From NCBI RefSeq assembly GCF_051401765.1, contig NW_027480450.1, positions 4,030,001 through 4,094,000 of the forward strand: a stretch of DNA of 64,000 bases. Reading direction: 5' to 3'. The notes beneath the pieces are model-generated. The model did no database searches, had not been told where the DNA came from, and worked only from the letters and a program-made list of their open reading frames with translations. A program made the position numbers and the translations under genes. The stretch is from Calliopsis andreniformis (taxonomy: Eukaryota; Arthropoda; Insecta; Hymenoptera; Andrenidae). Positions 50,839 through 63,050 of this stretch are shown piece by piece (the first letter of the stretch is position 1; each line of letters starts with the position of its first letter).

Positions 50839-53413
50839 ATCCTCAATCCTCAATCCTCAATCCCCAATCCTCAATCCTCAGTCCTCAGTCCCCAAACCTC
50901 AATCCTCAACCCTCAGACCTCATCCTCAATCCTCAATCCTCAATCCTCAATCCTCAATCCTCAATCTTCTATCCTCAATACTCAATCTTCGATCCTCAAT
51001 CCTCAGTCCTCAATCCTCAATTCTGAATCCTCAATACTCAATCTTCAACCCTCTACCCTCAGCCCTCAATACACTACCATCAATCCTCAATTCTCAATAC
51101 TCAATAGAATATCATGAATTCTCAGGAATCAACACTCAAACCTCAATCCTCAACCCTCAGCCCTCATCCTCCATCCTCAATCCTCAACCCTCAATCCTCA
51201 ATCTTCAATCCTCAATACTCAATCCTCAGTCATGAATACTCAATCTTCAATACTCATTCCTCAATCCTCTATCCTCAATCCTCAATCCTCAGTCCTCAAT
51301 CCTCAATACTCAGCCGTCAATCCTCAATCCCCAATCCTCAACACTCAATCCTCAATCCTCAATCCTCAATCCTCAATCCTCAGTCATGAATACTCAATCT
51401 TCAACACTCAATACTCAATCCTCTATCCTCGATCCTCAGTCCTCAATCCTCAATCGTCAATCCTCAATCCTCAATCCTCAATATTCAATCCTCAATACCC
51501 AATCCTCAATCTTCAATCCTCAATACTCAAACATCAATCCTCAATTCTTCAATACTCAATAGAATATCCTGATTTCTCAGGATACAATACTCAAACCTCA
51601 ATCCTCAACCCTCAGCCCTCATCCTCCATTCTCAATATTCAATCCTCAATACTCAATCCTCAGTCATGAATACTCAATCTTCAACACTCAATCCTCAATC
51701 CTCTATCCTCAATCCTCAATCGTCAGCCCTCAATCCTCAATACTCAACCGTCAATCCTCAATCCCCAACCCTCAATCTTCAATCCTCAATCCTCAATCCT
51801 CAATCCTCAATCCTCAGTCCTCAGTCATGAATACTCAATCTTCAATACTCAATCCTCAATCCTCTATCCTCAATCCTCAATCCTCAATCCTCAATCGTCA
51901 ATCCTCAATCCCCAACCCTCAATCTTCAATCCTCAATCCTCAATCCTCAATCCTCAATCCTCAATCTTCAATCCTCAATACTCAATCTTCACTCCTCAAT
52001 TCCCAATCCTCAATCCTTAATCCCCAACCCTCAAGCCTCAATCTTCAATCATCAATATTCAATCTTCAATCCTCAATCCTCAATCCTCAGTCCTCAATCC
52101 TCAGTCCTCAAACCTCAATCCTGAATCCTCAATCCTGAATCCTCAATCTTCAGCCCCCTGTCCTCAACAATCAGTTTTCAATCCTCAATCCTCAATAGAA
52201 TATCCTCAATTCACAGTTTTCAATACTCAATACTCTATCTGCAATCTTCAAATCTCTATCCACAAACATCAATTCTCATCACTCAACCCTCAACACTCAG
52301 TCCCCAATCCTCAATCTTCAATCCTCAATCCTCAATCCTCAATCCTCAATCCTCAATCCTCAGTCTTCAATCCTCAATACTCAATCCTCAACCCTCAGAC
52401 CACACCCTCAATCCTCAATCCTCAATCCTCAATCCTCAATCCTCAATCCTCAATCTTCAATCCTCAATACTCAATCTTCAATCCTCAACCCTCAGACCTC
52501 ATCCTCAATCCTCAATCCTCAATCCTCAATCATCAATCGTCAATCTTCAATCCTGAATATACAATCCTCAATCCTCAATCCTCAGTCCTCAATCCTCAAT
52601 CCTCAATACTCAACCTTCAACCGTCAACCCTCAGTCCTCAATACTCAACCATGAATCCTCAATTCCCAATACTCAATAGAATATCCTGAATTCTCAGGAT
52701 TCAATACTCAAACCTCAATCCTCAACCCTCAGCCGTCTTCCTCCATCCTCAATCCTCAACCCTCAATCCTCAATCTTCAATCCTCAATACTCAACCCTCA
52801 GTCATGAATACTCAATCTTCAATACTCAATCCTCAATACTCTATCCTCAATCCTCAATCCTCAGTCCTCAATCCTCAATACTCAACCGTCAATCCTCAAT
52901 CCCCAACCCTCAATCTTCAATCGTCAATCCTCAATTCCCAATCCTTAATCTTCAATCCTCAATCCTCAATCCTCAATCCTCAATCCTCAATCTTCGATCC
53001 TCAATACTCAATCTTCACTCCTCAATTCCTAATCCTCAATCCTTAATCACCAATCCTCAATCCTCAATTCCCAATACTCAATCCTTAATCCCCAATCCTC
53101 AATCCTTAATCCCCAACCCTCAAGCCTCAATCTTCAATCCTCAATACTCAATCTTCAATCCTCAGTCCTCAATCCTCAATCCTCAATTCTCAATCCTCAA
53201 TCCTCAGTCCTCAGACCTCAAACATCAATACTCAACCCTCAGTCCTCGACCTCAGCCCACAACCCTCAATACTCAATCCTCAATCTTCAATCATCAACAT
53301 TCAATCTTCAATCCTCAATCCTCAATCCTCAGTCCTCAATCCTCAGTCCTCAAACCACAATCCTGAATCCTCAATCCTGAATCCTCAATCTTCAGCCCCC
53401 AGTCCTCAACAAT
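50839..53413 (+). repeat. Transition zone with irregular B blocks
   Basis: B cores at about 51113 (ATCATGAATTCTCAGG), 51568 (CCTGATTTCTCAGG, EcoRI site lost) and 52685, with one A4-like block at 52172 whose left end is CAGTTTTC in place of CAGTTGTC. Four CAGTCATGAATACTC modules (near 51234, 51387, 51666 and 51829) are packed closely. This is the last stretch with the left-hand type of block A. Confidence 0.75.
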
Positions 53414-54965
53414 CAGTTGTCAATCCTCAATCCTCAATAGAATATCCTCAATTCAGAGTTTTCAATACTCAATCCCCAATCTTCAATTATCAAATCTCAA
53501 TACACAAACATCAACTCTCATCAATCAACCCTCAACGCTCAGTCCTCAATCTTCGGTCCTCAATCCTCAATCCTCAATCTTCAATCCTCAATACTCAATC
53601 TTCAATCCTCAATACTCATTACTCAATCCTCATTCCTCAATCCTCAATCGTCAATCCTCAAGCCCCAATCCTCAATCTTCAATCCTCAATCCTCAATCCT
53701 CAATCCTCAATCCTCAATCCTCAATCCTCTATCCTCAGTCAAGAATACTCTATCTTCAATACTCAACCCTCAATCCTCAATCCTCAATCCAAAATCCTCA
53801 ATCCTTAGTCCTCAACCCTGAATCCTCAATCCTCAACCCTCAGCCCTCATCCTCCATCCTCAATCCTCAATCCTCAATCCTCAATCTTCAATCCTCAATA
53901 CTCAATCATCAATCCTCAATCCTCAATCCTCAATCCTCAATCCTCAATCCTCAGTCATGAATACTCAATCTTCAATACTCAGTCCTCAATCCTCAATCCT
54001 CAATCATCAACCCTCAATCCTCAATCCTCAATCCTCAATCCTCATCCTCAATTCTCAATTCTCAATCCTCAATCCTCAATCCTCAACCTTCGATCCTCAA
54101 TAGTCAACCTCCAATCCTAGATCCTCAATCCCCAATCCTCAATCGTTAATCTTCAATTTTCAATCCTCAGTCCCCAGTCCTCAATCTTCAGTACTCAATG
54201 CTCAATCCTCAATACTCTATCCTCAGTCCTCAATCCTCAATCCTCCATCCTCAGTCCTCAATCCTGAACCGTCAATCCTCAATCCTCAATCCTCAACCTT
54301 CAGTCCTCAGTCCTCAAACCTCAAACCCGAATCCTCAATCCTGAATACACAGTCTTCAGCCCTCACTCCTCAACAATCAATTGTCAATCATCAATGCTCA
54401 ATAGAATATCCTCAATTCACAGTATTCAATACTCAATTCCCAATCTTCAATTATCAAATCTCAATACACAAACATCAACTCTCATCAATCAGCCCTCAAC
54501 GCTCAGTCCTCAATCTTCGATCCTCAATCCTCAATCCTCAATCTTCAATCCTCAATGCTCAACCTTCAATCCTCAATCCTCAATTCTCAATCCTCAGTAC
54601 TCAATGCTCAATCGTCAATCCTCAATCCTCAGACATCTATATTCAACACACAACCCTCAACCATCAATACTCAATACCCAACCATCAATCCTCAATTCTC
54701 AAGACTCAATAGAATATTCTGAATTCTCACGGTTCAATACTCAATCCACAATGTTCAATAATCAAACCTCAATTCTCAAACATCAATTCTCAACACTCAA
54801 TCCTCAACACTCAGGCCTCTCTCTTCAATCCTCCATCCTGAGTCCTCAATCCTCAACCGTCAATCCTCAATCCTCAATCCTCAACCTTCAATCCTCAGTC
54901 CTCAAACCTCAAACCCGAATCCTCAATCCAGAATATTCAGTCTTCAGCCCTCACTCCTCAACAAT

Positions 54966-57900
54966 CAATTGTCAATCCTCAATCCTCAATAGAATATCCT
55001 CAACTCACAGTTTTCAATACTCAATCCCCAATCTTCAATCCTCAAATCTCAATCCACAAACATCAATTCTCATCAATCAAACCTCAACACTCAGTTCTCA
55101 ATCTCCGATCCTCAATCCTCAATCCTCAATATTCAATCCTCAATACTCATCCTTCATTCCTCAATACTCAATTCTCAATCCTCAATCCTCAATCCTCAAT
55201 CGTCAACCATCAAGACCCAATCCTCAATCTTCAATCCTCAATTCTCAATCCTCAATCCTCAATCCTCAATCTTCAATCCTCAATACTCAATCTTCAATCC
55301 TCAACCATCAGACCTCTTCCTCAATCCTCAATCCTCAATCCTCAATCATCAATCGTCAATCTTCAATCCTGAATATACAATCCTCAATCCTCAATCCTCA
55401 ACCCTCAGACCACACCCTCAATCCTCAATCCTCAATCCTCAGTCATCAATGCTCAATCTTCAATACTGAATCCTCAATCGTCAATCCTCAGTACCCAATC
55501 CTCAGTCTTCAATCCTCAACCTTCAATCCTCAATCCTCAATCCTCAAACTTCAAACTTCAATCCTCAATACTCAATCTTCAATCCTCAATCCTCAATTCT
55601 CTATCGTCAATCCTCAATTCTAAATCATCAATCCTCAATCCTCAAACCTCAATCCTCAATCCTCAATCCTCAGTCCTCAGTCCCCAAACCTCAATCCTCA
55701 ACCCTCAGACCTCATACTCAATCCTCAATCATCAATCCTCAATCCTCAATCCTCAATCCTCAATCTTCAATCCTCAATACTCAATCTTCAATCCTCAACC
55801 CTCAGACCTCATCCTCAATCCTCAATCCTCAATCCTCAATCATCGATCGTCAATCTTCAATCCTGAATATACAATCCTCAATCCTCAATCCTCAATCCTC
55901 AATGCTCAATCCTCAATCCTCAATACTCAACCTTCAACCGTCAACCCTCAGTCCTCAATACTCAACCATGAATACTCAATTCCCAATACTCAATAGAATA
56001 TCCTGAATTCTCAGGATTCAATACTCAAACCTCAATCCTCAACCCTCAGCCGTCTTCCTCCATCCTCAATCCTCAACCCTCAATCCTCAATCTTCAATCC
56101 TCAATACTCAACCCTCAGTCATGAATACTCAATCTTCAATACTCAATCCTCAATACTCTATCCTCAATCCTCAATCCTCAGTCCTCAATCCTCAATACTC
56201 AACCGTCAATCCTCAATCCCCAACCCTCAATCTTCAATCCTCAATCCTCAATTCCCAACCCTTAATCTTCAATCCTCAATCCTCAATCCTCAATCCTCAA
56301 TCTTCGATCCTCAATACTCAATCTTCACTCCTCAATTCCTAATCCTCAATCCTTAATCACCAATCCTCAATCCTCAATTCCCAATACTCAATCCTTAATC
56401 CCCAATCCTCAATCCTTAATCCCCAACCCTCAAGCCTCAATCTTCAATCCTCAATACTCAATCTTCAATCCTCAGTCCTCAATCCTCAATCCTCAATTCT
56501 CAATCCTCAATCCTCAGTCCTCAGACCTCAAACATCAATACTCAACCCTCAGTCCTCGACCTCAGCCCACAACCCTCAATTCTCAATCCTCAATCTTCAA
56601 TCATCAATATTCAATCTTCAATCCTCAATCCTCAATCCTCAGTCCTCAATCCTCAGTCCTCAAACCACAATCCTGAATCCTCAATCCTGAATCCTCAATC
56701 TTCAGCCCCCAGTCCTCAACAATCAGTTGTCAATCCTCAATCCTCAATAGAATATCCTCAATTCAGAGTTTTCAATACTCAATCCCCAATCTTCAATTAT
56801 CAAATCTCAATACACAAACATCAACTCTCATCAATCAACCCTCAACGCTCAGTCCTCAATCTTCGGTCCTCAATCCTCAATCCTCAATCTTCAATCCTCA
56901 ATACTCAAACTTCAATCCTCAATCCTCAATTCTCAATCCTCAATACTCAATACTCAATCGTCAATCCTCAAAAACCAATCCTCTATCTTCAATCCTCAAT
57001 CCTCAATTCTCAATCCTCAATCCTCAATCCTCATTCTTCAGTCCTCAATAACCAATCCACAATCTTCAATCCTCAATCCTCAATTCTCAATTCTCAATCC
57101 TCAATCCTCAATCCTCAGACCTCAAACATCAATACTCAACCCTCAGTCCCCGTCCTCAGTCCAAAACCCACAATCCTCAATCCTCAATCTTCAATCATCA
57201 ATATTCAATCTTCAATCCTCAATCCTCAATCCTCTATCCTCAATCCTCAATTCTCAAACCTCAATCCTCAAGCGTCAGTCCTCGGCCCCAATCCTTAACC
57301 CACAATACTCAATCATCAATCCTCAGTTCTCAATACTCAATAGAATATCCTGAAATCTCATGGTTCAATACTCAACCCACAATATACAATAATCGAATCT
57401 CAATCCCCAAACGTCAATACTCAACACTCAATCCTCAACACTCAGTCCTCTCTCTTCAATCCTCCATCCTCAATCCTCAATTCTCAACCGTCAATCCTCA
57501 ATCTTCAATCCTCAACCCTCAATCCTCAGTCCTCAAACCTCAAACCCGTATCCGCAATCCTGAATCCTCAGCCTTCAGTCCTCAGTCCTCAACAATCAAT
57601 TGTCAATCCTCAATCCTCAATAGAATATCCTCAATTCACAGTTTTCAATACTAAATCCCCAACCTTCAATCTTCAAATCTCAATACACAAACATCAATAC
57701 TCATCAATCGACCCTCAACACTCAGTCGTCAATCTTCGACCCTCAGTCCTCAATCCTCAATCTTCAATCCTCAATACTCAATCTTCAATCCTCAATACTC
57801 ATTACTCAATCCTCATTCCTCAATCCTCAATCGTCAATCCTCAAGCCCCAATCCTCAATCTTCAATCCTCAATCCTCAATCCTCAATCCTCAATCCTCAA

Positions 57901-58560
57901 TCCTCAATCCTCTATCCTCAGTCAAGAATACTCAATCTTCAATACTCAACCCTCAATGCTCAATCCTCAATCCAAAATCCTCAATCCTTAGTCCTCAACC
58001 CTGAATCCTCAATCCTCAACCCTCAGCCCTCATCCTCCATCCTCAATCCTCAATCCTCAATCCTCAATCTTCAATCCTCAATACTCAATCATCAATCCTC
58101 AATCCTCAATCCTCAATCCTCAATCCTCAATCCTCAGTCATGAATACTCAATCTTCAATACTCAGTCCTCAATCCTCAATCCTCAATCATCAACCCTCAA
58201 TCCTCAATCCTCAATCCTCAATCCTCATCCTCAATTCTCAATTCTCAATCCTCAATCCTCAATCCTCAACCTTCGATCCTCAATAGTCAACCTCCAATCC
58301 TAGATCCTCAATCCCCAATCCTCAATCGTTAATCTTCAATTTTCAATCCTCAGTCCCCAGTCCTCAATCTTCAGTACTCAATGCTCAATCCTCAATACTC
58401 TATCCTCAGTCCTCAATCCTCAATCCTCCATCCTCAGTCCTCAATCCTGAACCGTCAATCCTCAATCCTCAATCCTCAACCTTCAATCCTCAGTCCTCAA
58501 ACCTCAAACCCGAATCCTCAATCCTGAATACACAGTCTTCAGCCCTCACTCCTCAACAAT
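54966..58560 (+). repeat. 3595-bp tandem duplication, copy 1
   Basis: It begins inside a block A (CAATTG at 54966) and includes A (56724, 57597) and B (56002, 57349). Its markers recur 3595 bases later. The last part, from about 57.75 kb, also matches 53.57-54.37 kb with a shift of 4183. The 55.8-56.9 kb part matches 52.5-53.6 kb with a shift of 3317, so the duplicated unit is itself composite. Confidence 0.87.
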
Positions 58561-61500
58561 CAATTGTCAATCCTCAATCCTCAATAGAATATCCTCAACT
58601 CACAGTTTTCAATACTCAATCCCCAATCTTCAATCCTCAAATCTCAATACACAAACATCAATTCTCATCAATCAAACCTCAACACTCAGTTCTCAATCTC
58701 CGATCCTCAATCCTCAATCCTCAATATTCAATCCTCAATACTCATCCTTCATTCCTCAATACTCAATTCTCAATCCTCAATCCTCAATCCTCAATCGTCA
58801 ACCATCAAGACCCAATCCTCAATCTTCAATCCTCAATTCTCAATCCTCAATCCTCAATCCTCAATCTTCAATCCTCAATACTCAATCTTCAATCCTCAAC
58901 CCTCAGACCTCTTCCTCAATCCTCAATCCTCAATCCTCAATCATCAATCGTCAATCTTCAATCCTGAATATACAATCCTCAATCCTCAATCCTCAACCCT
59001 CAGACCACACCCTCAATCCTCAATCCTCAATCCTCAGTCATCAATGCTCAATCTTCAATACTGAATCCTCAATCGTCAATCCTCAGTACCCAATCCTCAG
59101 TCTTCAATCCTCAACCTTCAATCCTCAATCCTCAATCCTCAAACTTCAAACTTCAATCCTCAATACTCAATCTTCAATCCTCAATCCTCAATTCTCTATC
59201 GTCAATCCTCAATTCTAAATCATCAATCCTCAATCCTCAAACCTCAATCCTCAATCCTCAATCCTCAGTCCTCAGTCCCCAAACCTCAATCCTCAACCCT
59301 CAGACCTCATACTCAATCCTCAATCATCAATCCTCAATCCTCAATCCTCAATCCTCAATCTTCAATCCTCAATACTCAATCTTCAATCCTCAACCCTCAG
59401 ACCTCATCCTCAATCCTCAATCCTCAATCCTCAATCATCAATCGTCAATCTTCAATCCTGAATATACAATCCTCAATCCTCAATCCTCAATCCTCAATCC
59501 TCAATCCTCAATCCTCAATACTCAACCTTCAACCGTCAACCCTCAGTCCTCAATACTCAACCATGAATACTCAATTCCCAATACTCAATAGAATATCCTG
59601 AATTCTCAGGATTCAATACTCAAACCTCAATCCTCAACCCTCAGCCGTCTTCCTCCATCCTCAATCCTCAACCCTCAATCCTCAATCTTCAATCCTCAAT
59701 ACTCAACCCTCAGTCATGAATACTCAATCTTCAATACTCAATCCTCAATACTCTATCCTCAATCCTCAATCCTCAGTCCTCAATCCTCAATACTCAACCG
59801 TCAATCCTCAATCCCCAACCCTCAATCTTCAATCCTCAATCCTCAATTCCCAACCCTTAATCTTCAATCCTCAATCCTCAATCCTCAATCCTCAATCTTC
59901 GATCCTCAATACTCAATCTTCACTCCTCAATTCCTAATCCTCAATCCTTAATCACCAATCCTCAATCCTCAATTCCCAATACTCAATCCTTAATCCCCAA
60001 TCCTCAATCCTTAATCCCCAACCCTCAAGCCTCAATCTTCAATCCTCAATACTCAATCTTCAATCCTCAGTCCTCAATCCTCAATCCTCAATTCTCAATC
60101 CTCAATCCTCAGTCCTCAGACCTCAAACATCAATACTCAACCCTCAGTCCTCGACCTCAGCCCACAACCCTCAATACTCAATCCTCAATCTTCAATCATC
60201 AATATTCAATCTTCAATCCTCAATCCTCAATCCTCAGTCCTCAATCCTCAGTCCTCAAACCACAATCCTGAATCCTCAATCCTGAATCCTCAATCTTCAG
60301 CCCCCAGTCCTCAACAATCAGTTGTCAATCCTCAATCCTCAATAGAATATCCTCAATTCAGAGTTTTCAATACTCAATCCCCAATCTTCAATTATCAAAT
60401 CTCAATACACAAACATCAACTCTCATCAATCAACCCTCAACGCTCAGTCCTCAATCTTCGGTCCTCAATCCTCAATCCTCAATCTTCAATCCTCAATACT
60501 CAAACTTCAATCCTCAATCCTCAATTCTCAATCCTCAATACTCAATACTCAATCGTCAATCCTCAAAAACCAATCCTCTATCTTCAATCCTCAATCCTCA
60601 ATTCTCAATCCTCAATCCTCAATCCTCATTCTTCAGTCCTCAATAACCAATCCACAATCTTCAATCCTCAATCCTCAATTCTCAATTCTCAATCCTCAAT
60701 CCTCAATCCTCAGACCTCAAACATCAATACTCAACCCTCAGTCCCCGTCCTCAGTCCAAAACCCTCAATCCTCAATCCTCAATCTTCAATCATCAATATT
60801 CAATCTTCAATCCTCAATCCTCAATCCTCTATCCTCAATCCTCAATTCTCAAACCTCAATCCTCAAGCGTCAGTCCTCGGCCCCAATCCTTAACCCACAA
60901 TACTCAATCATCAATCCTCAGTTCTCAATACTCAATAGAATATCCTGAAATGTCATGGTTCAATACTCAACCCACAATATACAATAATCGAATCTCAATC
61001 CCCAAACGTCAATACTCAACACTCAATCCTCAACACTCAGTCCTCTCTCTTCAATCCTCCATCCTCAATCCTCAATTCTCAACCGTCAATCCTCAATCTT
61101 CAATCCTCAACCCTCAATCCTCAGTCCTCAAACCTCAAACCCGTATCCGCAATCCTGAATCCTCAGCCTTCAGTCCTCAGTCCTCAACAATCAATTGTCA
61201 ATCCTCAATCCTCTATAGAATATCCTCAATTCACAGTTTTCAATACTAAATCCCCAACCTTCAATCTTCAAATCTCAATACACAAACATCAATACTCATC
61301 AATCGACCCTCAACACTCAGTCGTCAATCTTCGACCCTCAGTCCTCAATCCTCAATCTTCAATCCTCAATACTCAATCTTCAATCCTCAATACTCATTAC
61401 TCAATCCTCATTCCTCAATCCTCAATCGTCAATCCTCAAGCCCCAATCCTCAATCTTCAATCCTCAATCCTCAATCCTCAATCCTCAATCCTCAATCCTC

Positions 61501-62155
61501 AATCCTCTATCCTCAGTCAAGAATACTCAATCTTCAATACTCAACCCTCAATCCTCAATCCTCAATCCAAAATCCTCAATCCTTAGTCCTCAACCCTGAA
61601 TCCTCAATCCTCAACCCTCAGCCCTCATCCTCCATCCTCAATCCTCAATCCTCAATCCTCAATCTTCAATCCTCAATACTCAATCATCAATCCTCAATCC
61701 TCAATCCTCAATCCTCAATCCTCAATCCTCAGTCATGAATACTGAATCTTCAATACTCAGTCCTCAATCCTCAATCCTCAATCATCAACCCTCAATCCTC
61801 AATCCTCAATCCTCAATCCTCATCCTCAATTCTCAATTCTCAATCCTCAATCCTCAATCCTCAACCTTCGATCCTCAATAGTCAACCTCCAATCCTAGAT
61901 CCTCAATCCCCAATCCTCAATCGTTAATCTTCAATTTTCAATCCTCAGTCCCCAGTCCTCAATCTTCAGTACTCAATGCTCAATCCTCAATACTCTATCC
62001 TCAGTCCTCAATCCTCAATCCTCCATCCTCAGTCCTCAATCCTCAACCGTCAATCCTCAATCCTCAATCCTCAACCTTCAGTCCTCAGTCCTCAAACCTC
62101 AAACCCGAATCCTCAATCCTGAATACACAGTCTTCAGCCCTCACTCCTCAACAAT
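58561..62155 (+). repeat. 3595-bp tandem duplication, copy 2
   Basis: It contains A (58561, 60319, 61192) and B (59597, 60943). Visible differences from copy 1 include TGAAATGTCATGG near 60948 against TGAAATCTCATGG, and AAACCCTCAATCC near 60760 against AAACCCACAATCC. The right edge falls inside the block A at 62156, where the sequence switches to the form seen at 54378. Confidence 0.87.
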
Positions 62156-63050
62156 CAATTGTCAATCATCAATCCTCAATAGAATATCCTCAATTCACAG
62201 TATTCAATACTCAATTCCCAATCTTCAATTATCAAATCTCAATACACAAACATCAATTCTCATCAATCAGCCCTCAACGCTCAGTCCTCAATCTTCGATC
62301 CTCAATCCTCAATCCTCAATCTTCAATCCTCAATGCTCAACCTTCAATCCTCAATCCTCAATTCTCAATCCTCAGTACTCAATGCTCAATCGTCAATCCT
62401 CAATCCTCAGACATCTATATTCAACACACAACCCTCAACCATCAATACTCAATACCCAACCATCAATCCTCAATTCTCAAGACTCAATAGAATATTCTGA
62501 ATTCTCACGGTTCAATACTCAATCCACAATGTTCAATAATCAAACCTCAATTCTCAAACATCAATTCTCAACACTCAATCCTCAACACTCAGGCCTCTCT
62601 CTTCAATCCTCCATCCTGAGTCCTCAATCCTCAACCGTCAATCCTCAATCCTCAATCCTCAACCTTCAATACTCAGTCCTCAAACCTCAAACCCGAATCC
62701 TCAATCCAGAATATTCAGTCTTCAGCCCTCACTCCTCAACAATCAATTGTCAATCCTCAATCCTCAATAGAATATCCTCAATTCACAGTTTTCAATACTC
62801 AATCCCCAATCTCCAATCCTCAAATCTCAATACACAAACATCAATTCTCATCAATCAAACCTCAACACTCAGTTCTCAATCTCCGATCCTCAATCCTCAA
62901 TCCTCAATATTCAATCCTCAATACTCATCCTTCATTCCTCAATACTCAATTCTCAATCCTCAATCCTCAATCCTCAATCGTCAACCATCAAGACCCAATC
63001 CTCAATCTTCAATCCTCAATTCTCAATCCTCAATCCTCAATCTTCAATCT
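62156..63050 (+). repeat. Third partial copy, matching 54378-55270 (shift 7778)
   Basis: From CAATTG at 62156 the sequence follows 54378 onward with a constant shift of 7778, which equals 3595 plus 4183. It includes the A block at 62744 and the B block at 62497 (TCTCACGG). It departs after about 63050, where CTTCAATCTTCAATCC replaces the earlier order. Confidence 0.83.
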
